Assembly: GCA_963722815.1 (NCBI GenBank)
Contig: CAVROM010000003.1
Location: 496,001 to 560,000, forward strand
From: DASQFQ01 sp963722815
Lineage (GTDB): Bacteria > Actinomycetota > Thermoleophilia > Solirubrobacterales > Solirubrobacteraceae
Direction: 5' to 3'
DNA length: 64,000 nt
Position numbers and translations under genes: made by a program. Shown here piece by piece: positions 1-9,818 of this stretch; the stretch's first letter is position 1, and each line of letters starts with the position of its first letter. The notes beneath the pieces are model-generated. The model had not been told where the DNA came from and did no database searches. It saw only the letters and a program-made list of their open reading frames with translations.

Positions 1-466
1 TGGTCTGGTGGTACGGGTGCGTGAGCTTCTGGCCGACGTCGAAGTCGTCCTCGGTGAAGATGTCGTCGTGCTCGCCCGCGACGGCGATCGAGGACGCGTA
101 GTGGAGATGCTTGGCCCCGAGCTCGTTGGCGAGGTCGACTGCGTTCTGGGTGCCGAGCACGTTGAGGCGGCGGTTGCGCTCCTCGTCCGAGGCGGTCATG
201 TCGTAGATCGCCGCGAGGTGGAAGAAGTGCTCGACGCCCTGGAGCGCCGCCTTGTCCTCGTCGGAGAGACCGAGCGACGGCTCGGAGATGTCGCCCTTGA
301 CGGGCTTGAGGCGGTCGGCCCGGTCGCCCGCCGCGGCGCGCAGCCGCTCCAGCTTGTCCTCGGAGCCCTCGCGCACGAGCACGAAGATGTCCCCCTCGCG
401 GTCGAGGAGGCGCTCGACGAGATGCCGGCCGATGAAGCCGGTGGCCCCGGTGACGAAGTAGCTCAT
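1..466 (-). CDS. NAD(P)-dependent SDR/epimerase-family oxidoreductase, N-terminal part
   Basis: The gene starts at the ATG ending at 466 and runs off the left edge, so only about 155 N-terminal residues are seen. The start reads MSYFVTGATGFIGRHLVERL, with the GxxGxxG dinucleotide-binding loop (GATGFIG) right at the N-terminus as in extended short-chain dehydrogenases. A later HLAAIYD stretch and a YASS segment fit the extended SDR fold. These enzymes oxidise or reduce sugar nucleotides, steroids or fatty acyl groups; the substrate cannot be told from this part. The catalytic YxxxK lies outside the window. The next gene to the right (487-2138) is on the same strand, 20 bases upstream of this start. 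Confidence 0.85.
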   Translation of the reverse strand, partial: MSYFVTGATGFIGRHLVERLLDREGDIFVLVREGSEDKLERLRAAAGDRADRLKPVKGDISEPSLGLSDEDKAALQGVEHFFHLAAIYDMTASDEERNRRLNVLGTQNAVDLANELGAKHLHYASSIAVAGEHDDIFTEDDFDVGQKLTHPYHQT

Positions 467-486
467 ACCGGGACCCTATCTGGACT

Positions 487-2138
487 TCAGCGCACTCGGA
501 CCCGCACGCGCTTGGAGTATCCAAGGGCGTAGGGGAAGCGCGCGTCGCCGCGGAGCTTCACGCGGAACGTGAAGGTCCGCCCGTGCGATGAGCCGGAGCG
601 GAAGCGGTAGTGGACGGTGAAGCGCCCCTTGCCGTTCGCGCGGTCGTCGGCGAACGTCTCGAAGCGCCCGCCGCCGCTGCGGCCCTGGAAGATCACCGGC
701 ACCCCGCGGCGGGGGACGGCGCCGCGCACCTTGCCGCGAGCCGCAGCGACTGGCCGACGCCGACCACCCGGGGCGTCGCGCGCAGCGACGACGACGCGCG
801 CGCGTTCAGCGTCAGGTAGGCGCTCTCCTGCGGGCTCGGGTCGCGCGTGTGCGACGCCCACGCGACCTGCACCAGCCGCGAGGCGCCCGCGCGCACGCTT
901 GAGCCTGTAGTAGCCGTCGCGACTCGTCGTCGTCGCCCAGCGCTGGACGAAGTGCGCGCCCGAGCGGCGGTCGCGCGTGAGGACCTTGAGCAGGGCGCCC
1001 GAGATCGGCTTGCCCGCGGAGTTGAGCAGGCGGCCGCTGACCCGGACCCGCGTGCGGTAGCCGACGGTCTTGTGGCGCTTGCGCTTGCCGCTGAAGTGCG
1101 CGGTGAGGGTGCCGCCGTCGGTGGCGCCGCTGCCGTTGAGCGGCCCGCGGTCCGACGGCGTGACGACGTCGACCAGGTACGGGCCCTGCTCGGTGATGTT
1201 GCCGGCGGCGTCGGTGACGCGGACCTTCAGCGTCCGCCGGCCGGCGGCCAGCTTGGTCGGGCGCACGGTCTCGTTGCTGAGGTTCGGGCAGGCCTTCTTG
1301 ATGCGCGGCGAGCAGGTCGCGCCCGTGCGCGTCCGCGCGCCGGCGCCGTAGTCCTCGCCGCCGACGATCCCGCCGCCGCTGAGGTCGAGGATCTCGACCC
1401 GGCGGATGCCGCCGTTGTCGCTCGCGTCGAGCGTGACGGCGTCGGAGCCGTTGCGGCGCCCGCCTGCCAGCAGCCCGGACGCCTCGACGGAGGCGGACGG
1501 CTGCGTCGGGTCGTTGAGCACCACGCGCGCGCCCGAGATCAGGTTCCCGATCGCGCCGCCGCCGGCGGTGGTGCAGGCGGTGTTGCTTCGAGCCGTTGAA
1601 GCAGCCGACCACGATCTGCAGCGACTTCGCGGTTCCGGTGTAGCCGGCGAGCGCCGGGAAGCTCGCGCGCGAGACCGTGCTCCGCGGCACCACGACGTTG
1701 TTCTCCGGATAGCCGTACCAGCTGCCCTGGGCGTGCAGGCGGTCGCGGGTCGCGTGCTGGTAGCGGCCGGCGCCGGCGAACACCGTGCCGCCGAGCTTGT
1801 AGATCGCGTACAGCCGGCGCGTGCCGCTCGCAGGCGCGCCGTTGCGGTAGGTCAGCTGGCGCGTGAGCGTGAAGTCGGCGATCGTCATGCCGGACGGCGC
1901 GGTGAACGTCTCGGTCGCGGTCGCGCCGTCGGCCACGCGCGCGCCGCCGGCCGACCCGCAGGCCCATCGGGTCGGCGCCGTGGCAGGCCGTGTCGGCGGA
2001 GATCCCGCCCGCGCCCGCGGCGGTCCAGGAGTGGTTGCCGTAGGAGCCGCACGCGTAGACCGCGTACTGGCCGGCGCTGGCGGGCGCAGCGAGGGCGGCG
2101 AAGGCGAGCACGGTGAGGAGGGTCAGTCTGCGAGTCAC
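487..2138 (-). CDS. Secreted protein of unknown function, frame interrupted several times
   Basis: The ATG ending at 2138 gives a clear signal peptide (MTRRLTLLTVLAFAALAAPA, then SAG). The product is then coherent only if the frame changes near 1950, 1592, 900 and 700. The 1592 change is explained by one extra A in the codons for GSSNTAC. The pieces give a secreted protein of roughly 550 residues: an N-terminal domain with paired cysteines (YACGSYG, VVGCFNG), a middle segment with LKVRVTDAAGN like bacterial Ig-type or CARDB repeats, and a C-terminal all-beta segment rich in R, G and V. I know no specific function. The shifts look like sequence errors because protein-like sequence continues on both sides of each. 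Confidence 0.55.
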
Positions 2139-2196
2139 GCGACCCGGATACCCGCGAAATCCCTGAAGTTGCGCAACGGCCCGCTTTCGCGGGCGC

Positions 2197-2961
2197 TCAG
2201 ATCCCGGCGCCGGCCCCGCCGCGGCCCTCGCCGGCCGCGAACCGCTGCGCTCCCGCGAGCCCGGTCTCGAGGCGGCCGCGGCCGAGCTGCGCCTCCAGCG
2301 CGAAGCCCTGGACGAGCGGCAGCCCGGCGCCCTCCAGCACCGCGCGGCGGTCGGAGAGCATGGTGTCCTGCGGGAACGCGGCGATCGCGTCGGCCATCGC
2401 CAGCGCGCGCTCCACGGGCCGGTCCGCGATCTCGGTGACCAGGCCGAAGCGCTCGGCCTCCTCGACGTCGATGACCCGGCCGGAGATCACGAGGTCGAGC
2501 GCCCGCCCGCTGCCGACGATGCGCGGGAGACGCTGGGTGCCGCCGTCGATCAGCGGCACGCCGAAGCGCCGCTCGGTGAAGCCGAAGCGGGCGCTCGGCG
2601 CGGCGACCCGCAGGTCGCACCACAGCGCGAGCTCGAAGCCGCCGGCCAGGCACCAGCCGGAGGCGGCGGCGATCGTCGGCTTGGGGGACGAGAGGCGGGT
2701 GAAGCCGAGCGGGCCGCCCGGCGCGTCTCCCTCGAGCGTCTCGAGCGCCTTGAGGTCGGCGCCGGCGCAGAACGCCTCGTCGCCCGCGCCGGTGACGATC
2801 AGCGCGCGGGCGCCGTCGTCGTCCACGAAGGCGCGGAACCCCTCGAGAAGCGCCTGCGCGGTGGCGCCGTCGATGGCGTTGCGCCGCTCCGGCCGGTCGA
2901 TGGTGAGGAGGGCGGCGGCGCCGGAGCGCTCATACCGGACCGGCGGGCTACCAGCCGCCAC
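2197..2961 (-). CDS. Enoyl-CoA hydratase/isomerase (crotonase) family protein
   Basis: The 254-residue product has the usual length of a crotonase. Visible family features are the N-terminal TIDRPERRNAID, the oxyanion-hole segment AFCAGADLKAL (about residues 65-75), GWCLAGGFELALWCDLR (about 100-116) carrying the first catalytic Glu, and FGFTERRFGVPLIDGGTQRL (about 125-144) carrying the second. Both Glu positions of true hydratases are therefore present. The reaction would be hydration or isomerisation of an acyl-CoA double bond in beta-oxidation or a related pathway; the exact substrate is open. It starts 14 bases inside the end of the small membrane protein gene upstream (2948-3217), so the two are probably cotranscribed, though a functional link is not evident. 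Confidence 0.9.
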   Translation of the reverse strand: MAAGSPPVRYERSGAAALLTIDRPERRNAIDGATAQALLEGFRAFVDDDGARALIVTGAGDEAFCAGADLKALETLEGDAPGGPLGFTRLSSPKPTIAAASGWCLAGGFELALWCDLRVAAPSARFGFTERRFGVPLIDGGTQRLPRIVGSGRALDLVISGRVIDVEEAERFGLVTEIADRPVERALAMADAIAAFPQDTMLSDRRAVLEGAGLPLVQGFALEAQLGRGRLETGLAGAQRFAAGEGRGGAGAGI

Positions 2962-3217
2962 GCGCGTCCGCGCGAGCGGTGCGCGCCTTGGCGGCCTTCT
3001 TGCGGCGGTCCTTCCGCTTGTCCAGCACCCACATGAGCATGCTCAAGAGGAAGATGAGGAACGGGAACGCGGCGATGATGATGAAGCCCGCGTTGGTGAC
3101 GACCTTGTCGTTCGTCTCGCCGTAGAGGCCTTCGCCTCCGTCGTGCGCCAGCGCCACGGGGGCGGTCAGCGCGAACAGGAAGGCGGTCAGCAGCAACGTG
3201 TGGAGGGCGCGGCGCAT
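2948..3217 (-). CDS. Small membrane protein with signal sequence, unknown function
   Basis: The 89-residue product begins with a signal-like segment (MRRALHTLLLTAFLFALTA, ending near ALAHDGGEG). It has one transmembrane helix at about residues 43-66 (NAGFIIIAAFPFLIFLLSML) and a strongly basic C-terminal tail of K and R. The likely topology is a short outside segment, one helix and a cytoplasmic basic tail. I do not recognise a family. It overlaps the enoyl-CoA hydratase start by 14 bases and is divergent from the ABC-F gene, with 37 bases between the two start codons. That gap has a short GGGCT/AGCCC inverted repeat around a TATA-like core. Confidence 0.7.
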   Translation of the reverse strand: MRRALHTLLLTAFLFALTAPVALAHDGGEGLYGETNDKVVTNAGFIIIAAFPFLIFLLSMLMWVLDKRKDRRKKAAKARTARADARGGW

Positions 3218-3254
3218 CTGGGCTCAAGTCTATAGCCCGAAGTAGCCTGATCGC

Positions 3255-5153
<1,899 letters not shown>

Positions 5154-5161
5154 CGGGACCC

Positions 5162-5183
5162 GTTCACCGAACCGTCACTTGAT
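5162..5183 (+). promoter_or_regulatory. Pho-box-like direct repeat before the PHP-glycosyltransferase
   Basis: Two 11-nt units, GTTCACCGAAC and CGTCACTTGAT, lie in register: TTCAC at 5163 and GTCAC at 5174. This matches the layout of the actinobacterial PhoP core site (GTTCACC plus four bases, repeated each 11 nt). It ends 27 bases before the ATG at 5211. The better-supported sites at 8243 and 8632 share the same repeat length. The assignment as a phosphate-regulator site is inferred from known PhoP boxes. Confidence 0.5.
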
Positions 5184-5210
5184 CACGCGATTTGCAGGGA
5201 AGATCGCGGC

Positions 5211-7514
5211 ATGACGACCAAGCGCGAGACCAAGACGGCCACCCGGGCCGACCTGCACTGCCACTCGACCGCGTCGGCGGTCTCCAAGCTCGGAGTCCAG
5301 CGTGCGCTGGGCCTGCCGGAGTGCGCCACGCCGCCCGACGAGGTCTACGCGCTGGCCAAGCGCCGCGGGATGGACTTCGTGACCATCACCGACCACGACA
5401 CGATCGACGGCGCGCTGGAGATCGCCGGCCGCCCCGACGTGTTCGTCTCCGAGGAGCTGACCGCGCGCTTCGCGGGCGAGCCGCAGGCCGTGCACATCCT
5501 CTGCTTCGGGATCACGCCCGGCGACCACGAGTGGCTGCAGGCCCACGCCGGCGACGTCGAGCAGGTCGCCGAGTACCTGCGCGAGCAGGAGATCGCCAGC
5601 GCGCTCGCGCACCCGTTCTACGCGGTGGAGGCGCCGCTCACCGCGCGGCACCGGCGGCGCCTCGCCGAGCTGTTCGGCGTCTGGGAGGTCCGCAACGGCG
5701 CCCGCGCGCCCGAGCTCAACGCGCCCGCCGCCGTCTACGTCGACACCCACGGCGGCACCGGCGTCGGCGGCTCCGACGACCACGCCGGCGTCGACATCGG
5801 CCGCACGTGGACCGAGGCGCCCGCGGCGAGCACGCCGCGGGAGTTCCTCGACCACCTGCGCGCCGGCCGCGTCGGCGCCCACGGCAAGCAGGGCTCGGCG
5901 GCCAAGTGGGCGCACGCCGCGATGGCCATCGCCCTGCGGACCTACGGCCGCAGCGAGGGCGCGCCGCCCGACCCGGCGGTCGTGCTGCGGATGATCGAGC
6001 GGGTCATGTCGGAGGGTGACGCCCGCAGCGGCGCGCTGGCCGCGGACATCGGCCCCGACGACTGTCGCGCGCTGCTGCGCGCGTGGCTGGCGGCGATCGA
6101 CCTCGACCTGCGGGCGCGCGAGCTGCTCGACCTCATGCAGGCCGACGACTTCAGCCACACCGAGCTGTACCGCCGCGCGCGCCACTTCCACGAGCGCAAG
6201 CTGCAGGCCGCGGTCGGCCGGGTGCTGGCGATCGCATGGGAGGGCGCCGGCGGCGACTGGGGCGCGGCCGCGACGGAGGTCTTCGAGGCGTGCATCCCCG
6301 CGGTGCCCTACGCCCCGGCGACCGCCTTCCTCGGCCAGGAGAAGCGCAAGCTCGCCGGCTCCGACGGCGACCCGCCGCGCGTCGCGCTGGTGGCCGACGG
6401 CATCGGCGCGACCCACGGCGTCACGCGGACGCTCGAGGAGCTGCGGGAGCGCGGCGTTCCGGGCTTCGAGGTCGACGTGATCGGCACCGACGGCCACGTC
6501 GACCGGCGGCTCCCGTCGGTGACGGAGGCGGCCGTGCCGTACGCCGGCGACGTCACGGTCGGCGTACCAGGGCTGCCGGGCGTCGTCGAGGCGCTCTCCG
6601 ACGGCCGGTACGACCTCGTTCACCTGTGCTCGCCCGGCCCGGCCGGCATCGCCGCCACGCTCACCGCGCGCCTGCTCGGGCTGCCGACGGTCGGCTCGTA
6701 CCACACCGAGCTCGCCGCCTACGCGCGGGCGCGCTCGGGCGACGAGGCGCTCGAGCTCCGCACCCAGCTCGCGCTTGCGGCGTTCTACGGCAGCTGCGAC
6801 GTGGTCCTCTCGCCGTCGGGCAGCGTCGACGAGCGGCTCGCCGGGCTCGGCATCGCGACCGACCGGATCGCCCGCTGGGACCGCGGCGTCGACCTCGCGC
6901 GGTTCACGCCGGAGCGGCGCGAGCCGGGCCGCTATGACCCGGCGCGGATCAACGTCCTCTACGCCGGCCGGCTCACGCGCGAGAAGGGCGCCGACCTGCT
7001 CGCCGACGCGTTCCTGGAGGGCCACCGGCTGCGCCCGTCGCTGCACCTCGTGATCGCGGGCGGCGGGCCCGAGGCGCCGGCGCTGCGCGAGAAGCTCGGC
7101 GACCGCGCCACGTTCCTCGGCTGGCTCGACGGTGACGAGCTGGCGACCGCCTACGCGTCCGCCGACCTGTTCCTGTTCTGCTCGCAGACCGACACCTACG
7201 GGCAGGTGCTGCTCGAGGCGCAGGCCTCCGGCCTGCCGGTGGTCGCGGTCGCGGCGGGCGGCCCGGCCGAGCTCGTCCGCCACGGCCGCAGCGGGCTGCT
7301 GTGCCCGCCCGACGCCGCCGTGCTCGGGCTCACGCTCGCCGGACTGGCAGGCTCCCCCTCGGCGCGCCGGCGGCTCACCGGCGGCGGCCTGCGGGCGGCC
7401 GAGGAGCGCACCTGGGAGGCCGCGCTCGGCCGCCTCGCGGAAGGCTGGCGGCTCGCCCTGGAGGGCGAGGCCACGCGACGGCCGCGGGCGGGGAGCACCA
7501 CGGCCGCCGCGTGA
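5211..7514 (+). CDS. PHP-domain / GT4 glycosyltransferase fusion
   Basis: The 767-residue protein joins two enzymes. Residues about 13-290 are a PHP-type metal hydrolase domain (DLHCHST, ITDHDT, HPFYAVE, GSDDHAG supply the His/Asp ligands). Residues about 390-750 are a GT-B glycosyltransferase of family 4 (VALVADGIGATHG near the start, LYAGRLTREKGADLL, then FLFCSQTDTYGQVLLEAQASG, the C-terminal donor-binding segment). GT4 enzymes of this form transfer sugars from nucleotide donors to lipids or polysaccharides. The PHP part may be a phosphoesterase. A Pho-box-like repeat sits just upstream and the pst genes follow, so I infer a role in phosphate-starvation lipid or envelope remodelling. The start is the ATG with AGGGAAGA upstream. 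Confidence 0.85.
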   Translation: MTTKRETKTATRADLHCHSTASAVSKLGVQRALGLPECATPPDEVYALAKRRGMDFVTITDHDTIDGALEIAGRPDVFVSEELTARFAGEPQAVHILCFGITPGDHEWLQAHAGDVEQVAEYLREQEIASALAHPFYAVEAPLTARHRRRLAELFGVWEVRNGARAPELNAPAAVYVDTHGGTGVGGSDDHAGVDIGRTWTEAPAASTPREFLDHLRAGRVGAHGKQGSAAKWAHAAMAIALRTYGRSEGAPPDPAVVLRMIERVMSEGDARSGALAADIGPDDCRALLRAWLAAIDLDLRARELLDLMQADDFSHTELYRRARHFHERKLQAAVGRVLAIAWEGAGGDWGAAATEVFEACIPAVPYAPATAFLGQEKRKLAGSDGDPPRVALVADGIGATHGVTRTLEELRERGVPGFEVDVIGTDGHVDRRLPSVTEAAVPYAGDVTVGVPGLPGVVEALSDGRYDLVHLCSPGPAGIAATLTARLLGLPTVGSYHTELAAYARARSGDEALELRTQLALAAFYGSCDVVLSPSGSVDERLAGLGIATDRIARWDRGVDLARFTPERREPGRYDPARINVLYAGRLTREKGADLLADAFLEGHRLRPSLHLVIAGGGPEAPALREKLGDRATFLGWLDGDELATAYASADLFLFCSQTDTYGQVLLEAQASGLPVVAVAAGGPAELVRHGRSGLLCPPDAAVLGLTLAGLAGSPSARRRLTGGGLRAAEERTWEAALGRLAEGWRLALEGEATRRPRAGSTTAAA

Positions 7515-7534
7515 GGAGAGGAGGGACCTCGCGA

Positions 7535-7579
7535 GCGGAAGGATCGCTTCCGCGTCGCACGCGGGTGTTAAGAACCCGC
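7535..7579. terminator. Two tandem hairpins between convergent genes
   Basis: Between the ends of the glycosyltransferase fusion (+) and the DUF47 gene (-) lie two hairpins: GCGGAAG/CTTCCGC around GATCG (7535-7553), and GCGGGT/ACCCGC around GTTAAGA (7561-7579). Neither has a T tract, which is common in GC-rich actinobacteria. The second overlaps the DUF47 stop codon. A bidirectional terminator is the simplest reading. Confidence 0.5.
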
Positions 7580-8202
7580 TACCGCTCCTTGATCGCGATG
7601 CCCTCGAGCACGTTGGCCGCCGTCTCGCACGCGTCGACGGCGGCCTCGAGCGACTCGAAAATGTCCTTCCAGCGGATCACGACCATCGGGTCGATGCCGT
7701 TCGCGAACAACGCCGCGACCGCCTCGCGGACGATCCGGTCGGCCTCGTTCTCGAGCCGGTGGATCTCGACCCGGTGACTTGCGGCGTCGACGCCCTCGCA
7801 CAGCCCGCGGAGCGCCTCGACGATCTCGTCGGTGCAGCGGACGAGCACGTCCGCGATCTCCTGGGCGGCCTCCATCGACGCCTCGACGCCGTAGCGGCCG
7901 AGCTGGTCGGCGGCCTCCTCGGCGAAGTCGACGATGTCGTCGAGCGCGCCGGTGAGCGCGTGCACGTCGGCCGGCTCGGGCACCGAGCGCTTGGTGCTCT
8001 GATGCTGCGCGCGCAGGAGGATGTCGTGGGCGATGCGGTCGCCCTCGTGCTCGCACTCGACGATCGCCCGGCCGACGCCGTTGGACTCCGGGTAGTCCGC
8101 GAACAGCTCGCGCAGCAGGGTCGCCGTGCGCTGCACGTTGTGCCCCGACTCTGTGAACAGATCGAGGAGGACGGGATCGGGCTTCGGCCGCACCAGCCGC
8201 AT
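7579..8202 (-). CDS. DUF47 family PhoU-like protein
   Basis: The 207-residue, all-helical protein matches the DUF47/PhoU-like accessory proteins that usually accompany low-affinity Pit phosphate transporters. Typical features are the repeated acidic E-x-E-x-D helices (VECEHEGDRIAHDILLRAQH, HRLENEADRIVREAVAALF), the ALDDIVDFAEEAADQL segment and the KDIFESLEAAVDACE segment near the end. No pit gene is adjacent: the neighbour on the 3' side is the convergent glycosyltransferase. It is divergent from the receiver-less PhoB-type gene, and the triple TTCAC repeat lies between them, so it may belong to the same phosphate response. It could act on a Pit transporter elsewhere. Confidence 0.88.
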   Translation of the reverse strand: MRLVRPKPDPVLLDLFTESGHNVQRTATLLRELFADYPESNGVGRAIVECEHEGDRIAHDILLRAQHQSTKRSVPEPADVHALTGALDDIVDFAEEAADQLGRYGVEASMEAAQEIADVLVRCTDEIVEALRGLCEGVDAASHRVEIHRLENEADRIVREAVAALFANGIDPMVVIRWKDIFESLEAAVDACETAANVLEGIAIKER

Positions 8203-8242
8203 TTGAGGCCAAGCTAGCGCCGCGCGCCGCGGATTCCTGTGC

Positions 8243-8275
8243 CTTCACAGTCTTTTCACAGGCGGTTCACGGGGC
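8243..8275 (+). promoter_or_regulatory. Triple TTCAC repeat, Pho-box candidate in a divergent promoter
   Basis: TTCAC occurs at 8244, 8255 and 8266, spaced exactly 11 bases apart (units CTTCACAGTCT, TTTCACAGGCG, GTTCACGGGGC). This is the periodicity of PhoP-binding direct repeats in actinobacteria. It lies between the divergent DUF47 gene (start 8202) and the winged-helix gene (start 8316) and could control both. It is the strongest of the three sites in the window. Confidence 0.75.
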
Positions 8276-8315
8276 GATAACCGGATCGCGCCGGCGCGCC
8301 GCGAGAGTCGCCGCC

Positions 8316-8669
8316 ATGGAAGCAGAGGCAGAAGTCCTGGCGGTGGGGGAGCTGGAGGTCCGCCCCGCCGAGCACTGCGCCTGGGCGGGCGGGACGCTGC
8401 TCGCGCTGTCGCTCCGGGAGCTCGCGCTCCTGGCCGCGCTGGCGCGACGCGCGGGCCGCATCGTTCCGCGCGCGGAGCTCTACGAGACGGTCTGGGGCGG
8501 GAGCCTGAGGCCGGACGACCGCTCGGTCGACGTCTACGTCCACAAGCTCCGCGTGAAGCTGGGCGAGGCGCTCCCCGAGTGGCAGTACATCCACACCCAC
8601 TTCGGCTTCGGCTACCGGCTGGAGCCGACGCTTTCACGTTCTTTTCACACCACGGCCACCCGGCCCTGA
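8316..8669 (+). CDS. PhoB/OmpR-type winged-helix DNA-binding protein without a receiver domain
   Basis: The 117-residue product is only the C-terminal effector domain of an OmpR/PhoB regulator. It has LSLRELALLAALARRAGRIV, the recognition region RSVDVYVHKLRVKLGE and the wing HTHFGFGYRLEP. No phosphoacceptor domain precedes it, and the initiating ATG follows a Pho-box-like triple repeat. The domain closely resembles the effector half of the full regulator at 13323 (RSVDVFVRKLRQKLE, HTHFGIGYRF). Its last 12 codons run through the second Pho-box-like repeat, just before pstS. I infer a constitutive activator, or a competitor of the full-length regulator, for the same sites. Confidence 0.82.
   Translation: MEAEAEVLAVGELEVRPAEHCAWAGGTLLALSLRELALLAALARRAGRIVPRAELYETVWGGSLRPDDRSVDVYVHKLRVKLGEALPEWQYIHTHFGFGYRLEPTLSRSFHTTATRP
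8632..8653 (+). promoter_or_regulatory. TTCAC direct repeat upstream of pstS, inside the preceding gene's 3' end
   Basis: TTCAC occurs at 8633 and 8644, again 11 bases apart (units TTTCACGTTCT and TTTCACACCAC), 49 bases before the pstS ATG. The site is inside the last codons of the receiver-less regulator. Its position before pstS, the classical first Pho-regulon gene, makes the Pho-box reading likely. Confidence 0.7.
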
Positions 8670-8701
8670 CAGAAGTGCAATCGACACGAATGGGGAGACT
8701 G

Positions 8702-9814
8702 ATGAACATCAAGCGAGTGCTGGCGGCCGTCCTGATGGCGGCGTCGCTGGCAGTTGTCGTCGCGGCGTGCGGGAGCGATGACAGCTCCTCGGGCGGCAGC
8801 GGCGGCACTTCGGGCGGCTCGAAGCTGTCCGGCAGCATCAACGGCGCAGGCGCCACCTTCCCGCTCCCGGTGTACCAGGAGTGGGCCGCGCGCCTGAAGG
8901 AGAAGCAGGGCCTGACCGTCAACTACCAGGGCATCGGCTCGGGTGGCGGCATCGCGCAGTTCACCGCCGGCACCGTCGACTTCGGCGCCACCGACTCCGC
9001 GATGGAGGACGAGGAGATCGCGGCCGCCAAGAAGAAGGGCGACCCCGTCCACATCCCGAGCGTGTTCGGCGCGGTCACCGTGTCCTACAACGTCCCGGGC
9101 GTCGACAAGGGCCTCAAGCTCGACGGCAAGACCGTCGCCGACATCTTCCTCGGCAAGATCACCAAGTGGAACGACCCGGCGATCGCCCAGGGGAACTCGG
9201 GTGCGAAGCTCCCAAGCTCCGACATCACGGTCTGCCACCGCTCTGACGAGTCGGGCACGACCAAGCTGTTCACCACGTTCCTCGCGGCCTACTCGCCCGA
9301 GTGGAAGAACGGCCCCGGCGTCGACAAGACGGTCAAGTGGCCGACGGGCACCGGCGCCAAGGGCAACGACGGCGTCGCGGCCTGCGTCAAGCAGAACGAC
9401 GGCGCGGTCGGCTACGTCGAGCAGGCGTACGCGCTCGCGAACAGCTTCACGTTCGCGGACCTGAAGAACAAGGCCGGCAACTTCGTCGCGCCGACGCTCG
9501 AGTCGACCTCGGCGGCCGGCGACGGCCTGACGGTGCCGGACGACCTGCGATTCAGCGCGATCGACGCGCCCGGCGACCAGGCCTACCCGATCGCCTCGGG
9601 CACGTTCCTCCTCGTCTACCAGGACATGTGCAAGGCCGGCCTGTCCGAGGAGAAGGCGAAGCTGGTCAAGGGCTTCCTCGACTACGCGCTCAGCGATGGC
9701 CAGAGCGTGGCGAAGGAGCTCCAGTACGCGGCGCTCCCGGACGCGATCCACACCGCCGCCCAGAAGAAGGTCGATGGCCTGACCTGCAACGGCTCGCCGA
9801 TCGCGGCGAGCTGA
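8702..9814 (+). CDS. pstS: Phosphate ABC transporter substrate-binding lipoprotein PstS
   Basis: The 370-residue lipoprotein captures phosphate for the Pst importer. The ATG at 8702 gives a proper lipoprotein signal (MNIKRVLAAVLMAASLAVVV then AACGSDD, with the lipid-bearing Cys), followed by a Ser/Gly linker. An upstream ATG at 8690 would place the GGGGAG ribosome site inside the coding region, so 8702 is preferred. Family motifs are INGAGATFPLPVYQEW, YQGIGSGGG, DFGATDSAM, the SDESGTTKLF phosphate-binding loop and GYVEQAYA. It leads the cluster pstS-pstC-pstA-pstB-phoU and has a Pho-box-like repeat 49 bases upstream. Confidence 0.97.
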   Translation: MNIKRVLAAVLMAASLAVVVAACGSDDSSSGGSGGTSGGSKLSGSINGAGATFPLPVYQEWAARLKEKQGLTVNYQGIGSGGGIAQFTAGTVDFGATDSAMEDEEIAAAKKKGDPVHIPSVFGAVTVSYNVPGVDKGLKLDGKTVADIFLGKITKWNDPAIAQGNSGAKLPSSDITVCHRSDESGTTKLFTTFLAAYSPEWKNGPGVDKTVKWPTGTGAKGNDGVAACVKQNDGAVGYVEQAYALANSFTFADLKNKAGNFVAPTLESTSAAGDGLTVPDDLRFSAIDAPGDQAYPIASGTFLLVYQDMCKAGLSEEKAKLVKGFLDYALSDGQSVAKELQYAALPDAIHTAAQKKVDGLTCNGSPIAAS

Positions 9815-9818
9815 CCTG

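Noticed and set aside
7579..8202. PhoU for the 207-residue protein
   Set aside because: It fits DUF47, the Pit-associated relative; a true PhoU with both repeats is at 12534-13217.
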